64,000 bases of DNA, from assembly GCF_013410345.1 (NCBI RefSeq), contig NZ_JACCFJ010000001.1, positions 3,819,001-3,883,000 of the forward strand, given 5' to 3'. Positions within the stretch are counted from its first letter, which is position 1; each line of letters starts with the position of its first letter. Below the pieces are notes generated by a model. That model searched no databases and was not told the origin of the DNA. It saw nothing but the letters and a program-made list of their open reading frames with translations. This stretch comes from Saccharopolyspora hordei (lineage in GTDB: Bacteria; Actinomycetota; Actinomycetes; Mycobacteriales; Pseudonocardiaceae). This document shows positions 1 to 8,382 of this stretch, piece by piece. Made by a program: the position numbers and the translations under genes.

Positions 1-2536
1 GTGGACCTCGGCCGGGGCGAGGACGCCGAGGCGGCGCTGGCGGAAGCGCTCGCCGCCGACCCCCAGCACGTCCCGGCCCGCTACAACGCGGGTCTGCAGC
101 GGTGGCGGCGGGGCGACATCACCGACGTGGAGCTGGTCACCGAGCTCGAGGCGCTCCGGGCGGACCGGGGCGAGCCGTGGGAAGCGACCTTCCTGCTCGC
201 CCAGGTGCACACCGAACGCGGGGACCTGGCAGCGGCTCGCGCCCTGCTGGAGGGCCTGCCGCCGGAGTGGGCCGAGGAACCGGACGTCCGGGCGACGCTG
301 CGCGCGGTGGACGAGCTGCCCGACGCGCGGTGCACCGACGAGTGGCGGATCGCGTGGCCGCCGTACCCGGACGGCGGTCCGGCCGGTGGCCCCGCCACCG
401 AGGACCCGGCCACGCTGGAGGCCGCCCGCCAGGCCCTGCTCTCGGCGCCTCCGGGCTTGGACGCCCTCCCCGCGCGGCCCCACGACGACGCCGCGCTCGC
501 CCTCACCCCCCGACGGGCGGTGGGCGCTGACCGGGACGTGGGACGGGGCGGTGCGGGTGTGGGACGTCCGCACCGGCGGGTGCCTGCGGGTCCTCGACGG
601 GCACCGGGACGCGGTCCGCTCCGTCGACCTCACCCCGGACGGGAGGTTCGCGGCGTCGCTGGACGTCTCGGGCACGGTGTGCTTCTGGGACCTGGCCGAC
701 GGCCGCGGCGCGCTGCGGTGCCCAGCCCCCTCGCCGCACGGTGGTTCCGGCACGCAGCTGGCGCGGGTCGGGGTGCGCCCGGACGGCCGCACCGCGTGCT
801 GGACGAGCTCGGACGGCACCGTCACCGTGCTGGACACCCGGGAGCGGCGGCTGCGGCGGGGACGACCGCCGCACCTCGCGCACGCGCGCCAGGTCCGGCC
901 GAGCCCAAGCGGGGACGTGCTGCTGGTCAGCGGCGGCGTCGGCGGCCGGGCGGAGTCCGTCGTGGTGTGGGACCCGGTCAGCGACACCTGCCACCACGTC
1001 CTCACCGGCCACACGTCGTACGTGACCGCGATCTGCGTGACCGCGGACGGGCGCTTCGCGGCCACCGGCAGCCACGACCGGACCATCCGGGTCTGGGATC
1101 TGGCCGACGGCAGCTGCGTCCGCGTCCTGTCCGGGCACACCGCCGACTCGCTGTCGCTGAGCGGGGATGCGCGCTCCCTGCTCTCGGGGGACGCCTTCGA
1201 CGGCACCGTCCGGTTCTGGGACGTCGGCACCGGCCGGTGCGTGCGGACCTTCCCGGGCCACGCCACCCGGACCGGCGCCGTGGTCCTGGACCCCGAGTGC
1301 GCGTTCGCGCTGTCCGCGGGGCAGGACCGCACGGTGCGGCGGTGGCGGTTGCCCGCGGAGCACCGCGCCGCACCGAGCCTGGCCCGGCCGCGCCCGCACA
1401 CCGAGCTGACCAGGCTGGGCGAGCGGGTCCGGTCACTCGTCGCGGACGCCGAGCGGGCGGTGGCGGACCAGCGCTTCGCCGCGGCCCTCGACCTGCTCTC
1501 CCGGGCCAGGACCGTCTCCGGTCACCAGCGGGAGCCGCGGGTCCTGGCCGCGTGGTGGGCGTTGAGCCGGCACTGCCCCAAGGTGGGGCTCCGCGCCGCG
1601 TGGACGTCCCGGGTGCTGGCCGGGCACGACGGGGCGGTGGAGGCGGTCGACGTCTCCGCTGACGGGCGGACCGCGGTGTCCGGCGGTGCCGACGGCACCG
1701 TCCGGGCGTGGTCGGTGGCCACCGGCGCCTGCACGCGGGTGTTCCATGGCCACGAGCACCTGGTGGAGTCGGTGAGCCTGAGCCCCGACGGCCGGCAGGT
1801 CCTCTCCGGCAGCAGGGACGGCACGGTGCGCTGGTGGTCCGTCGAGGACGGCGAGTGCCTGGGGGTCCTCGGCGCACCCAGGGGGCTCGGCGACTCGCCG
1901 CGCGTCCGCTTCACCGCCGACGGCGAGCGGGCCGTCGTCGCGCACCCCGACGCCGCGGTCCGGGTCTGGGAGCTGGGCACCGGCCGGGAGCGGGGATCGC
2001 TGCGCGCGTCGTCCGTCTCCGACATCGCGCTGTCGTCGACCGGTCTCGTCGCCGTGGCCGAGGGCAGGGCGGTGCAGTTGTGGGACCCGCGCACCGCCGG
2101 GTCGCGGATGCTGCACGCCGAGTTCCTGCACACCATGCGGTCGGTGTGCCTGAGCGCGGACGGGCGGCTCGCGCTGACCGGCGAAGCGGAGGGCATCCGG
2201 CTGTGGGACACGGCGTCCGGGCGGCTGGTGCGGGTGTTCGGCACGGGAGACCTGCTCACCGACACGGACCGCCACCACTTCCTCCGCACGACCGCGACGG
2301 CCGACTTCGCGGTCTCGGCCGGTTTCCGGGCACCGCCCGTGGTCTGGGACGTCACGACCGGGCGCCGCCTGCGCACCCTGGACGACCACGAGCAGGGCGT
2401 GACCGCGCTGGCCATGACACCGGACGGCCGCTTCGTGCTGACCGCGAGCGGGGGCGGGACGGTCCGGGTCCGCGAGCTGGACTGGGACCTCGCGGCCCCG
2501 CGAGCCACGTCGTCCCCACCCCGATATGTCCACTGA
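1..2536 (+). CDS. TPR/WD40 double beta-propeller protein, 5'-partial and frameshifted
   Basis: Scaffold-type repeat protein with no visible catalytic domain. Frame 1 (from base 1 to about 505) encodes a helical, TPR-like stretch and a linker, ending in an ALALTP motif. From about 512 the continuation lies in frame 2: the DGRWALTGTWDG and VRVWDV motifs and then about 14 WD40 blades, split into two groups of roughly seven by a helical linker near 1400-1570. Six C residues at 506-511 separate the frames; removing one C joins them perfectly into a WD40 blade. The reading frame is open to the left edge, so the start is probably outside. Such modules are often fused to Ser/Thr kinases in actinomycetes (family knowledge; no kinase is visible here). 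It is either a recent pseudogene or a homopolymer sequencing error. Confidence 0.75.
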   Translation, partial: WTSAGARTPRRRWRKRSPPTPSTSRPATTRVCSGGGGATSPTWSWSPSSRRSGRTGASRGKRPSCSPRCTPNAGTWQRLAPCWRACRRSGPRNRTSGRRCARWTSCPTRGAPTSGGSRGRRTRTAVRPVAPPPRTRPRWRPPARPCSRRLRAWTPSPRGPTTTPRSPSPPDGRWALTGTWDGAVRVWDVRTGGCLRVLDGHRDAVRSVDLTPDGRFAASLDVSGTVCFWDLADGRGALRCPAPSPHGGSGTQLARVGVRPDGRTACWTSSDGTVTVLDTRERRLRRGRPPHLAHARQVRPSPSGDVLLVSGGVGGRAESVVVWDPVSDTCHHVLTGHTSYVTAICVTADGRFAATGSHDRTIRVWDLADGSCVRVLSGHTADSLSLSGDARSLLSGDAFDGTVRFWDVGTGRCVRTFPGHATRTGAVVLDPECAFALSAGQDRTVRRWRLPAEHRAAPSLARPRPHTELTRLGERVRSLVADAERAVADQRFAAALDLLSRARTVSGHQREPRVLAAWWALSRHCPKVGLRAAWTSRVLAGHDGAVEAVDVSADGRTAVSGGADGTVRAWSVATGACTRVFHGHEHLVESVSLSPDGRQVLSGSRDGTVRWWSVEDGECLGVLGAPRGLGDSPRVRFTADGERAVVAHPDAAVRVWELGTGRERGSLRASSVSDIALSSTGLVAVAEGRAVQLWDPRTAGSRMLHAEFLHTMRSVCLSADGRLALTGEAEGIRLWDTASGRLVRVFGTGDLLTDTDRHHFLRTTATADFAVSAGFRAPPVVWDVTTGRRLRTLDDHEQGVTALAMTPDGRFVLTASGGGTVRVRELDWDLAAPRATSSPPRYVH

Positions 2537-2543
2537 GGACCGT

Positions 2544-2666
2544 TCAGGCGGCGACCCCGTCCGGTGCGCTCTCCGCGGAGTGGCGCCGGAGGTCCAGCAG
2601 GTAGCCGATCCAGAACCCGACCACACCCGCACCGACGACGACCAGCGTTCCGACCGCACGCACCAC
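2544..2666 (-). CDS. small single-pass membrane protein, 40 aa
   Basis: Short hypothetical gene. A GTG start at 2664-2666 follows a strong GGAGGAGGGGAG ribosome-binding stretch five bases or so upstream. The 40-residue product has one hydrophobic segment (about residues 4-24, rich in V and G, ending FWIGYLLDL) followed by a basic RRH and an acidic tail, so it would sit in the membrane with a short C-terminal tail. It converges on the WD40 gene, with seven bases between the stops. No family is recognised. The ribosome-binding site and TM segment argue for a real gene, but a 40-codon frame in this base composition could be chance. Confidence 0.4.
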   Translation of the reverse strand: MVRAVGTLVVVGAGVVGFWIGYLLDLRRHSAESAPDGVAA

Positions 2667-2782
2667 GGCACTCCCCTCCTCCCCGACGCCCGGACCCCGG
2701 GCAGTGCGACCCGTCTCGATGGTGGGCCCGCTGGATGACAGCGCCGTTGCCCCCGTGGCAACGCCGGGTGACACGCGGCGCT

Positions 2783-2798
2783 CCACTGCGGACAGTGG
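2783..2798 (-). terminator. short hairpin after the glyoxalase-like gene
   Basis: CCACTG, four-base loop, CAGTGG sits immediately downstream of the stop at 2801 on the minus strand. A second small hairpin (CGTTGCC, five bases, GGCAACG at 2745-2763) follows. The stems are short and there is no T tract, so the terminator role is only plausible. Confidence 0.3.
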
Positions 2799-2800
2799 CG

Positions 2801-3430
2801 TCAGCTCAGCTCGATCCGGCCGGTGGAGGTGTCGATCTCGGCCCGCAGCGCGGGAACGTCCCCACGCGTGACGTCGAGGTGCGCGCCGACCGCCCGCAGG
2901 TCCGCGCGCACGGGCTCGGGGTCCGGGTGCTCGCCGCGCAACGAGCGCAGCCGGACCTGCGGCAGGTCCGAGTCCGCCGGGTGCGGCGTGCCGCCCCAGT
3001 CGATGAGGAACGGCACGAGGCCGTGCCGCGGGTTGGGTTCGCGCTTGGCGAGCCGCCACTCCAGCAGCTTCCCGTCCGGGGTGCGCCGCGACATCGACAG
3101 GGCCTCCCCCGGGTCGTGGCCGGCGGCGCGCGCCTCGGACACCGCGCGGTCCAGACCGTTCGCGCGGATCGCCCAGGTCAGCAGGCGCGGGACGGTCAGC
3201 GTGGCCAGGCCGAACACGGTCGGCGGCCGGGTCGCCGCCGGGTCCGGGCCGATGATCTCCAGGTACGCCCGGCCGCCGAGCCCGACGAGGTAGTTCTGCG
3301 TGCCGTTGTCCGGGTGGCGACCACCGGGGACCGGGGCGACGCCGAGCAGGTCCGCGACCGCCCGCACTCCGGCGAGCAGGTCGGGCACTCCGTAGACGAG
3401 GTGGTCCAGCCGCGGCTCGACGTTGGTCAT
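2801..3430 (-). CDS. glyoxalase-like (VOC superfamily) protein
   Basis: 209-residue soluble protein of the Glyoxalase_3-like type. The N-terminus (LDHLVYGVPDL, residues about 7-17) is the classic first beta-strand of a VOC module, and YLEIIGPDP (about residue 60) the matching later strand. A second half with LEWRLAK and FLIDWG fits the same fold. VOC proteins bind a metal and act on small dicarbonyl or aromatic substrates, or bind drugs; the substrate here cannot be told. The ATG at 3428-3430 was chosen over an upstream in-frame start because GGAGGT lies four bases before it. It is divergent from the nitrobindin-like gene. Confidence 0.75.
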   Translation of the reverse strand: MTNVEPRLDHLVYGVPDLLAGVRAVADLLGVAPVPGGRHPDNGTQNYLVGLGGRAYLEIIGPDPAATRPPTVFGLATLTVPRLLTWAIRANGLDRAVSEARAAGHDPGEALSMSRRTPDGKLLEWRLAKREPNPRHGLVPFLIDWGGTPHPADSDLPQVRLRSLRGEHPDPEPVRADLRAVGAHLDVTRGDVPALRAEIDTSTGRIELS

Positions 3431-3517
3431 CGGCACCTCCCGAGCGCTCCTGACGATCACACCACCTCACGGGGGAAAGATCAACACACCTGCCCCGCAC
3501 CGCCTACGCTGCCACGC

Positions 3518-4060
3518 ATGAGCTCCCCGGACAGCGCACCCGTTCCCGCCCCCACCACGGACCTGCGCAGCGGGCCGCCGCTGCACGAGGCGTGCCGACC
3601 GCTGAGCGCGCTGGTGGGCGTGTGGCGCGGCAGCGGCGAGGTCGACTACCCGACGATCGACGGGCCGTACCGCTTCGGCCAGCAGCTCACGCTCGCCCAC
3701 GACGGTCGGCCGTTCCTGCGCCACGAGGCGCGGGCCTGGCTGCTCGACGCCGACGGCGCGGTGCTCCGCCCGGCCGCGTGGGAGCTCGGCTGGTGGCGCC
3801 CGCAGCCCGACGGGACCGTGGAGCTGCTGCTGTCGCACAGCACCGGCATCCAGGAGCTGTTCTCCGGCACCACCACGGGGCAGCGCTGGGAGCTGGCCAC
3901 CGACTCCGTGGTCCGCACCGCGACCGCGAAGGACGTCCAGGCCGCGCGCCGCAGCTACGCGCTCGGTCCCGACGACGTCCTCGAGCTCACCGAGCACCGC
4001 GCCATGGTCGGCGTGGCGATGACCCAGCACGTGACCGCGCGGCTGCACCGCGTCCGCTGA
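3518..4060 (+). CDS. nitrobindin-like heme-binding beta-barrel protein
   Basis: 180-residue member of the FABP-like nitrobindin family (DUF1794, THAP4-like). Diagnostic features are the GxWxGxG motif (GVWRGSG, residues 34-40) near the N-terminus and a C-terminal strand MTQHVTARLHRV, in which the histidine at about 171 corresponds to the heme-ligating histidine of characterised nitrobindins. Known members bind ferric heme and interact with NO or isomerise peroxynitrite; that role is inferred here by family. The protein is cytosolic with no signal peptide. The ATG at 3518 lacks a strong ribosome-binding site. The gene stands between the divergent VOC gene and marR. Confidence 0.8.
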   Translation: MSSPDSAPVPAPTTDLRSGPPLHEACRPLSALVGVWRGSGEVDYPTIDGPYRFGQQLTLAHDGRPFLRHEARAWLLDADGAVLRPAAWELGWWRPQPDGTVELLLSHSTGIQELFSGTTTGQRWELATDSVVRTATAKDVQAARRSYALGPDDVLELTEHRAMVGVAMTQHVTARLHRVR

Positions 4061-4101
4061 CCGCCGGAAGCGCCCCGGGCGGCCGGTCACGGCCGCGAGA
4101 T

Positions 4102-4120
4102 GGACAGCTATGCTGAAGAC
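4102..4120 (+). promoter_or_regulatory. leaderless marR promoter with MarR-operator-like palindrome
   Basis: CAGCTATGCTG (4105-4115) is an inverted repeat CAGC-TAT-GCTG. It overlaps a consensus -10 hexamer TATGCT (4109-4114), which lies exactly six bases before the ATG at 4121, the layout of leaderless actinobacterial transcripts. A near-identical 19-base element recurs at 4621-4639 inside the 5' end of the partner transporter gene. Autoregulation by the MarR protein is inferred. Confidence 0.5.
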
Positions 4121-4573
4121 ATGAGCCGGCACGACCCCGAGACCGAGACCACCACCGGGGTCGCCGACGCAGCCGCCGACGTGCGCAACGGCGTGATGCG
4201 GCTGGCGCGTCGGCTCCGGGCCGAGCGCGATCCCGGCGAGCTCACGCTGGGCCGCCTGGCCGTGCTCGGCCGGCTGGAGCGCGACGGGCCCGCCACCACC
4301 AGCGCGCTCGCCGTGGCCGAACGGGTCACGCCGCAGTCGATGGCCCGCATCGTGCAGCACCTGATCTCCGCCGGACTGGCCGAACGCGCGCCTGACCCGG
4401 ACGACCGCCGCGCCGCGATCGTCCGCATCACCGACGCCGGCCGCGAGCAGGTGCAGCAGGACCGGCAGCGCCGCGAGGCGTGGCTGGCCCGAGCGATGTC
4501 CGAACTCAGCGATGTGGAGCGCGACCTGCTGGTGCTGGCCGCCCGGCTGCTGGACCGGCTGGCCGACTCCTGA
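4121..4573 (+). CDS. MarR-family transcriptional regulator
   Basis: 150-residue winged-helix repressor. The core is typical MarR: LGRLAVLGRLERDGPATTSALA, recognition-helix region VTPQSMARIVQHL, then the wing DPDDRRAAIVRIT and a C-terminal dimerisation helix. MarR proteins usually repress a neighbouring efflux gene and are released by phenolic or drug-like ligands. The stop lies 21 bases before the MFS transporter start, so the two form an operon-like pair. The start at 4121 is preferred over ATG 4100 because a -10 element ends six bases upstream (leaderless); the longer form would add seven residues. The effector is unknown. Confidence 0.88.
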   Translation: MSRHDPETETTTGVADAAADVRNGVMRLARRLRAERDPGELTLGRLAVLGRLERDGPATTSALAVAERVTPQSMARIVQHLISAGLAERAPDPDDRRAAIVRITDAGREQVQQDRQRREAWLARAMSELSDVERDLLVLAARLLDRLADS

Positions 4574-4594
4574 TCCGCGCGCCGCGGGAGACCC

Positions 4595-6019
4595 ATGCCT
4601 CGAACGCACGATCCGAAGAAGGACAGCGATGCTGAACACCTGCCGGTGAGCGGTGCCGACGCCCCGGAGCTGCCCGGCAGGTTCATCGCACCCATCGCCT
4701 TCGGCACCGTCCTGCAGCCGCTGAACTCGTCGATGATCGCGGTCGCGCTGGTCAGCATCCGCGAGGTGTTCGACGCGGGCACGTCGGTGACCTGGCTGGT
4801 CTCCGCCCTGTACCTGGCCACCGCGGTGGCCGCGCCCGCGATGGGCCGCGTCGCCGACGTGCTCGGGCCCCGCCGCACCAGCCTCGCCGGGCTGCTGCTG
4901 GTCGGCGCCACCTCGGCGCTGGCGCCGTTCGCGCCCGACGTCCCGACCCTGGTGGTCTGCCGCATCCTCATCGGCATCGGCACGGCCGCGCAGTACCCGT
5001 GCGGGGTGGCGATGGTCCGCCACGCCGCCGACCGGCTGCGCGCCCGCCCCAACAACGCGCTGGCCGCGCTGGCGGTCTGCTCGCAGGTCACGGCCGCCCT
5101 GGGTCCCACCCTCGGCGGCCTGCTGGTCGGCGCGTTCGGCTGGTCCGGGGTGTTCTGGGTGAACGTGCCGCTGACCGTGGTCGGTGCGCTGGTGATCCTC
5201 TGGCGGGGGCCGGCGGACCCGTCGGCGCGGCGCGACCGCGGGCGCCTGGCCGCGCTGTGGCGGGTCGACCCGGTCGGCATCGTGCTGTTCGCCGCGGCGA
5301 TCACCGCGCTGATGTTCTGGCTGCTGTCGCTGGGCGAGACCGTCCAGTGGTGGTGGCTGGCGGTCGCGGTGCCCGCCGCCGCGCTCACCGCCTGGTGGGG
5401 CCTGCGCGCTCGCGACCCGTTCCTCGACGTGCGACTGCTGGGCAGGCGGGCGCTGTCGTTCACCTACGTGCGCACGATCGTGACCTACACGGCGTTCTAC
5501 TGCGTGTTCTACGGGTTCCCGCAGTGGCTGGAGGAGAGCCGCGGCCTCGGTCCGGTCGGCGCCGGGCTGGTGGTGCTGCCGGTCTCCGCGGTCGGTGTGG
5601 TCTCGACGCTGCTGGCCAACCGGCTGCAGCGCCGCCGCGGCCCGCGCGCGGCGCTGGTCGTCGGCACGGCCGCGCTGTGCGCCGCCGGGCTGCTGCTGAC
5701 CGTGCCCGGGGCGGGCTCGCCGGTCCTGCTCCTGCTGCTGGTCTCCGCCGTGCTGGGCGTGCCGAACGGCTTCAACAACATGGGCAACCAGCGCGCGATG
5801 TACGCGGTGACCCCGGCGGAGCGCATGGGCGCGGCGTCCGGGCTGTACCGCACGTCGCAGTACGTCGGGGCGAACCTGGCCGCCGCGCTGCTGGCGCTGG
5901 TGATCGGCGAGAACGCCACCGACCTCGGCCTGCACCGGATGGGCCTGTCGATCGCCGCGCTCGCGGCGGTGCTGCTGGCGACCTCGCTGGTCGCCGCGCT
6001 CCGCGAGCGCCGCGCCTGA
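4595..6019 (+). CDS. MFS drug-efflux-type transporter (DHA2/EmrB-like)
   Basis: 474-residue polytopic membrane protein, probably a proton-coupled exporter. It has a 14-helix DHA2 look: the first helix follows PELPGRFIAPIAFGTVLQPLN, and motif A appears as MGRVADVLGPRR (about residues 85-96). A motif-C-like GP stretch occurs at ALGPTLGGLLVG. It is directly downstream of marR, so its expression is probably MarR-controlled. The ATG at 4595 has GGGAGA upstream. A copy of the marR operator-like repeat lies in codons 9-15; an internal GTG at 4646 would place that element upstream of the gene. The substrate is unknown. Confidence 0.88.
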   Translation: MPRTHDPKKDSDAEHLPVSGADAPELPGRFIAPIAFGTVLQPLNSSMIAVALVSIREVFDAGTSVTWLVSALYLATAVAAPAMGRVADVLGPRRTSLAGLLLVGATSALAPFAPDVPTLVVCRILIGIGTAAQYPCGVAMVRHAADRLRARPNNALAALAVCSQVTAALGPTLGGLLVGAFGWSGVFWVNVPLTVVGALVILWRGPADPSARRDRGRLAALWRVDPVGIVLFAAAITALMFWLLSLGETVQWWWLAVAVPAAALTAWWGLRARDPFLDVRLLGRRALSFTYVRTIVTYTAFYCVFYGFPQWLEESRGLGPVGAGLVVLPVSAVGVVSTLLANRLQRRRGPRAALVVGTAALCAAGLLLTVPGAGSPVLLLLLVSAVLGVPNGFNNMGNQRAMYAVTPAERMGAASGLYRTSQYVGANLAAALLALVIGENATDLGLHRMGLSIAALAAVLLATSLVAALRERRA

Positions 6020-6036
6020 CGGCCCCGGACGTGCGA

Positions 6037-6066
6037 GAAGGCCCCGCACCGGAGTGCGAGGCCTTC
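6037..6066. terminator. bidirectional hairpin between MFS gene and csp
   Basis: GAAGGCCCCGCAC and GTGCGAGGCCTTC form a 13-base-pair stem with one mismatch and a four-base loop. It lies between two convergent genes, so it can end both transcripts. A further GC-rich imperfect repeat follows at about 6075-6110. Confidence 0.7.
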
Positions 6067-6124
6067 GTCAAGAAGCGGTGCTACTGCCCCGTGCCGCGGT
6101 GCGGGACGGGCCGGTCCACCTTCC

Positions 6125-6328
6125 TCAGACGGCGCGGACGCCCGCGGCCTGCGGACCCTTCGGCCCCTGGCTGACCTCGTAGGTGACCTTCTGGTCCTCC
6201 TCGAGGGTGCGGAAGCCGCGCGCGTCGATGGCCGAGTAGTGGACGAACACGTCCGGGCCGCCGTCGTCCGGAGCGATGAAGCCGAAGCCCTTCTCCGAGT
6301 TGAACCACTTCACGGTTCCCTGTGCCAT
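6125..6328 (-). CDS. cold-shock protein (CspA family)
   Basis: 67-residue single cold-shock domain, an OB-fold RNA/DNA chaperone that melts mRNA secondary structure. RNP-1 (KGFGFIAP) and RNP-2 (VFVHYSAI) are both intact, and the start [14 protein letters not shown] is canonical. A strong AGAAGGAGAGAAG ribosome-binding site precedes the ATG. Over 300 untranslated bases upstream leave room for the long 5' leader typical of cold-shock genes. Confidence 0.95.
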   Translation of the reverse strand: MAQGTVKWFNSEKGFGFIAPDDGGPDVFVHYSAIDARGFRTLEEDQKVTYEVSQGPKGPQAAGVRAV

Positions 6329-6670
6329 GCTCTTCTCTCCTTCTGGGAGCCGGTACTACTTCAGGCGGTCACACTGCGCGACTGCCTGGGTCGCGGATCT
6401 CGAACGGCGACTCCTCCGGCTACGACCAGAAAGCAGCACGCTCGCATCACCATCCTGCGAGTGTGCGCGAACACGACCCCAGAAATACGACCGAGGCTGA
6501 GCGTACACGTCTTCGCCGCGACGCGCCCCCGCGAGTGCGCCCGCGTGTCGCAGCCGACAAGGCACCGCGCACCGACCCGACCGCGCGTTCCCCGAGGTCG
6601 AGGGCTCGCGGCCGGTCCAGCGGACCACCCGGCCGGGCGAGGGCGGCTCTTCAGCTCTGGGCGAAAGTCC
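6329..6670. other. intergenic region upstream of csp
   Basis: About 340 bases with no convincing gene. It lies upstream of csp and downstream of the YciO-type gene (both on the minus strand), so it must hold the csp promoter and probably a structured leader. No clear -10/-35 pair or named riboswitch could be picked out by eye. Confidence 0.5.
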
Positions 6671-7291
6671 TCACTCGAAGCGCGAGGGGTCGCCCGCGCC
6701 GTACCGGACGACCTCGGGTTCGGGCCCGGAGAAGTCGACCACCGTGGTCGGCTCGGTGCCGCAGTCCCCGGAGTCGATGACCGCGTCCAGCACGTGGTCG
6801 AGCTCCTCCTTGATCTCCCACCCCTGGGTCATCGGCTCCTCCTGGCCGGGCAGCAGCAGGGTGCTCGACAGGATCGGCTCCCCGAGCTCGGCCAGCAGCG
6901 CCTGCACGACCACGTGGTCCGGGATGCGCACGCCGACGGTCTTCTTCTTCGGGTGCAGCAGCCGGCGCGGCACCTCCTTGGTCGCGGGCAGGATGAAGGT
7001 GTAGCTGCCCGGCGTCGAGGCCTTGATCGCGCGGAACACGGCGTTGCTGATGACCACGAACTGGCCGAGCTGAGCGAAGTTCTGGCACACCAGGGTGAAG
7101 TGGTGCCGGTCGTCGAGGTTCCGGATGCTGCGGATGCGGTCCATGCCCTCCTTGTTGCCCAGCTGGGCGCCGAGGGCGAAGCACGAGTCGGTCGGGTAGG
7201 CGATCAACCCGTCCTGGCGGAGGACCTCCACCACCTTCCCGATCGCGCGCCGTTGCGGGTTCTCCGGATGCACGTCGAAGTACTTCGCCAT
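6671..7291 (-). CDS. YciO/Sua5/YrdC-family protein
   Basis: 206-residue YrdC-domain protein. The family binds tRNA or nucleotides; TsaC/Sua5 members make L-threonylcarbamoyladenylate for the t6A modification of tRNA, while YciO paralogues have an unsettled role. Seen here: the N-terminal LIAYPTDSCFALG motif, the MDRIRSIR stretch (replacing the usual KxRp loop of TsaC) and TSSTLLLPG-like strands, with the YciO-type HPENPQRR start. A TAAGCT hexamer ends exactly six bases before the ATG, a leaderless-type promoter. A second, canonical TsaC is expected elsewhere in the genome. Confidence 0.85.
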   Translation of the reverse strand: MAKYFDVHPENPQRRAIGKVVEVLRQDGLIAYPTDSCFALGAQLGNKEGMDRIRSIRNLDDRHHFTLVCQNFAQLGQFVVISNAVFRAIKASTPGSYTFILPATKEVPRRLLHPKKKTVGVRIPDHVVVQALLAELGEPILSSTLLLPGQEEPMTQGWEIKEELDHVLDAVIDSGDCGTEPTTVVDFSGPEPEVVRYGAGDPSRFE

Positions 7292-7297
7292 GCGCAG

Positions 7298-7303
7298 AGC
7301 TTA
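7298..7303 (-). promoter_or_regulatory. leaderless-type -10 of the YciO gene
   Basis: On the minus strand TAAGCT (7303-7298) is followed by six bases and the ATG at 7291, matching the TANNNT-N6-start pattern of leaderless actinobacterial genes. Confidence 0.5.
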
Positions 7304-7422
7304 GTGGCTCCGGCCGCCGACCAGCCGCAGGAGAGCACCGTTCGGAGCAGTCGGCGGACCGCCGGCTCGGTCCGGGGCGGGTGCGACCACCCGCGGTGGA
7401 CGGCCGCGCGAGCCGACCGGGG

Positions 7423-8382
7423 TCAGAGCAGGCCGCGCTTGGCCGCCTGGACCCCGGCCTGGAACCGCGTGGTGGCGCCGAGCTGGTCCAGCAGGGCCGC
7501 GATGCGGCGCACCACCGTCCGGCGGGAGAGGTTGAGCCGACGGGCGATCGCCTCGTCGGTGGCGCCCGCCGCCATCAGCGTGATGATGCTGCGGTCCCGG
7601 TCGGAGAGCTGGTCCTGCTCCCGCTTCACCGAGACCGGCAGCGCCAGCGTCCACAGCGTCTCGAACAGCCCGCACAGCGCGTTGAGCAGCCCGGAGGAGT
7701 GCACCACGAGCGCGCCTTCCAGGCCGGTGCGGTCGGGTTCGGGCACCAGCAGGGCGATCTCGTCGTCGCCGATGGTCAGCTTCACCGGCAGTTCCGACAG
7801 CAGGCGGACGTGCTCGCCGAGCTCGGCCATCCTCGTCATGGCCGCGAACAGGCCCGGGTCGTCGTAGACGTTCTGGCTGTAGACCGTCCGGTAGCGCACG
7901 CCCTCGGCCATCCGGCGGGCCTGGATCTCCTCCTGCGCCTGGAAGTGGCGCGGTGTGCTGCTGTAGGGCGGGCGGTCCAGCCAGCGGACCTGTTCGGCGG
8001 CGCGTTCCTGCAACCGGGCGGTGAGCATGATGAGCCGGGCCGGGTGCTCGACGGGTTCGACGTGCCGGGAGAACCCGGCACCGCGCTGCGCCTGGTGGTA
8101 GAGGCGGTCCAGTTCCTCACCGGCCCGCCACAGCTCGCGCCGCCGGTCCTCCTCCGCGCGCAACGCGGCCGCCACCGCCCGTTCCGGCGGCGCCGCTTCC
8201 CACAGGTCCGCGCCGACCTCGGCGACCAGGTCCACTTCGGACAGTTCCGCCAGCACCCCGTCCACCGCCTCGGCGCTGAGCCCGGTGTCGCGCACCAGCA
8301 GGTCGCGGGGCAGCCGCCCCCGCGCGGTGAGCGCGCGGTACACGCGCCCCTGGTCGCTGTCGGCAGCGAGGACGTCGAGCAC
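7423..8382 (-). CDS. LuxR-type HTH transcriptional regulator
   Basis: 319-residue regulator. The C-terminus carries a LuxR/GerE helix-turn-helix (LSDRDRSIITLMAAGATDEA, then IARRLNLSRRTVVRRIAALL). The N-terminus has a winged-helix-like segment (RVYRALTARGRLPRDLL) resembling the TrmB/LuxR hybrids common in streptomycetes; the middle is a sensor-like region without a receiver domain, so control is not by phosphorylation. The GTG at 8382 has GGAAGG five bases upstream. Longer in-frame extensions read as low-complexity basic sequence and are not supported. It is divergent from the secreted C39-like protease, a possible target. Confidence 0.8.
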   Translation of the reverse strand: MLDVLAADSDQGRVYRALTARGRLPRDLLVRDTGLSAEAVDGVLAELSEVDLVAEVGADLWEAAPPERAVAAALRAEEDRRRELWRAGEELDRLYHQAQRGAGFSRHVEPVEHPARLIMLTARLQERAAEQVRWLDRPPYSSTPRHFQAQEEIQARRMAEGVRYRTVYSQNVYDDPGLFAAMTRMAELGEHVRLLSELPVKLTIGDDEIALLVPEPDRTGLEGALVVHSSGLLNALCGLFETLWTLALPVSVKREQDQLSDRDRSIITLMAAGATDEAIARRLNLSRRTVVRRIAALLDQLGATTRFQAGVQAAKRGLL

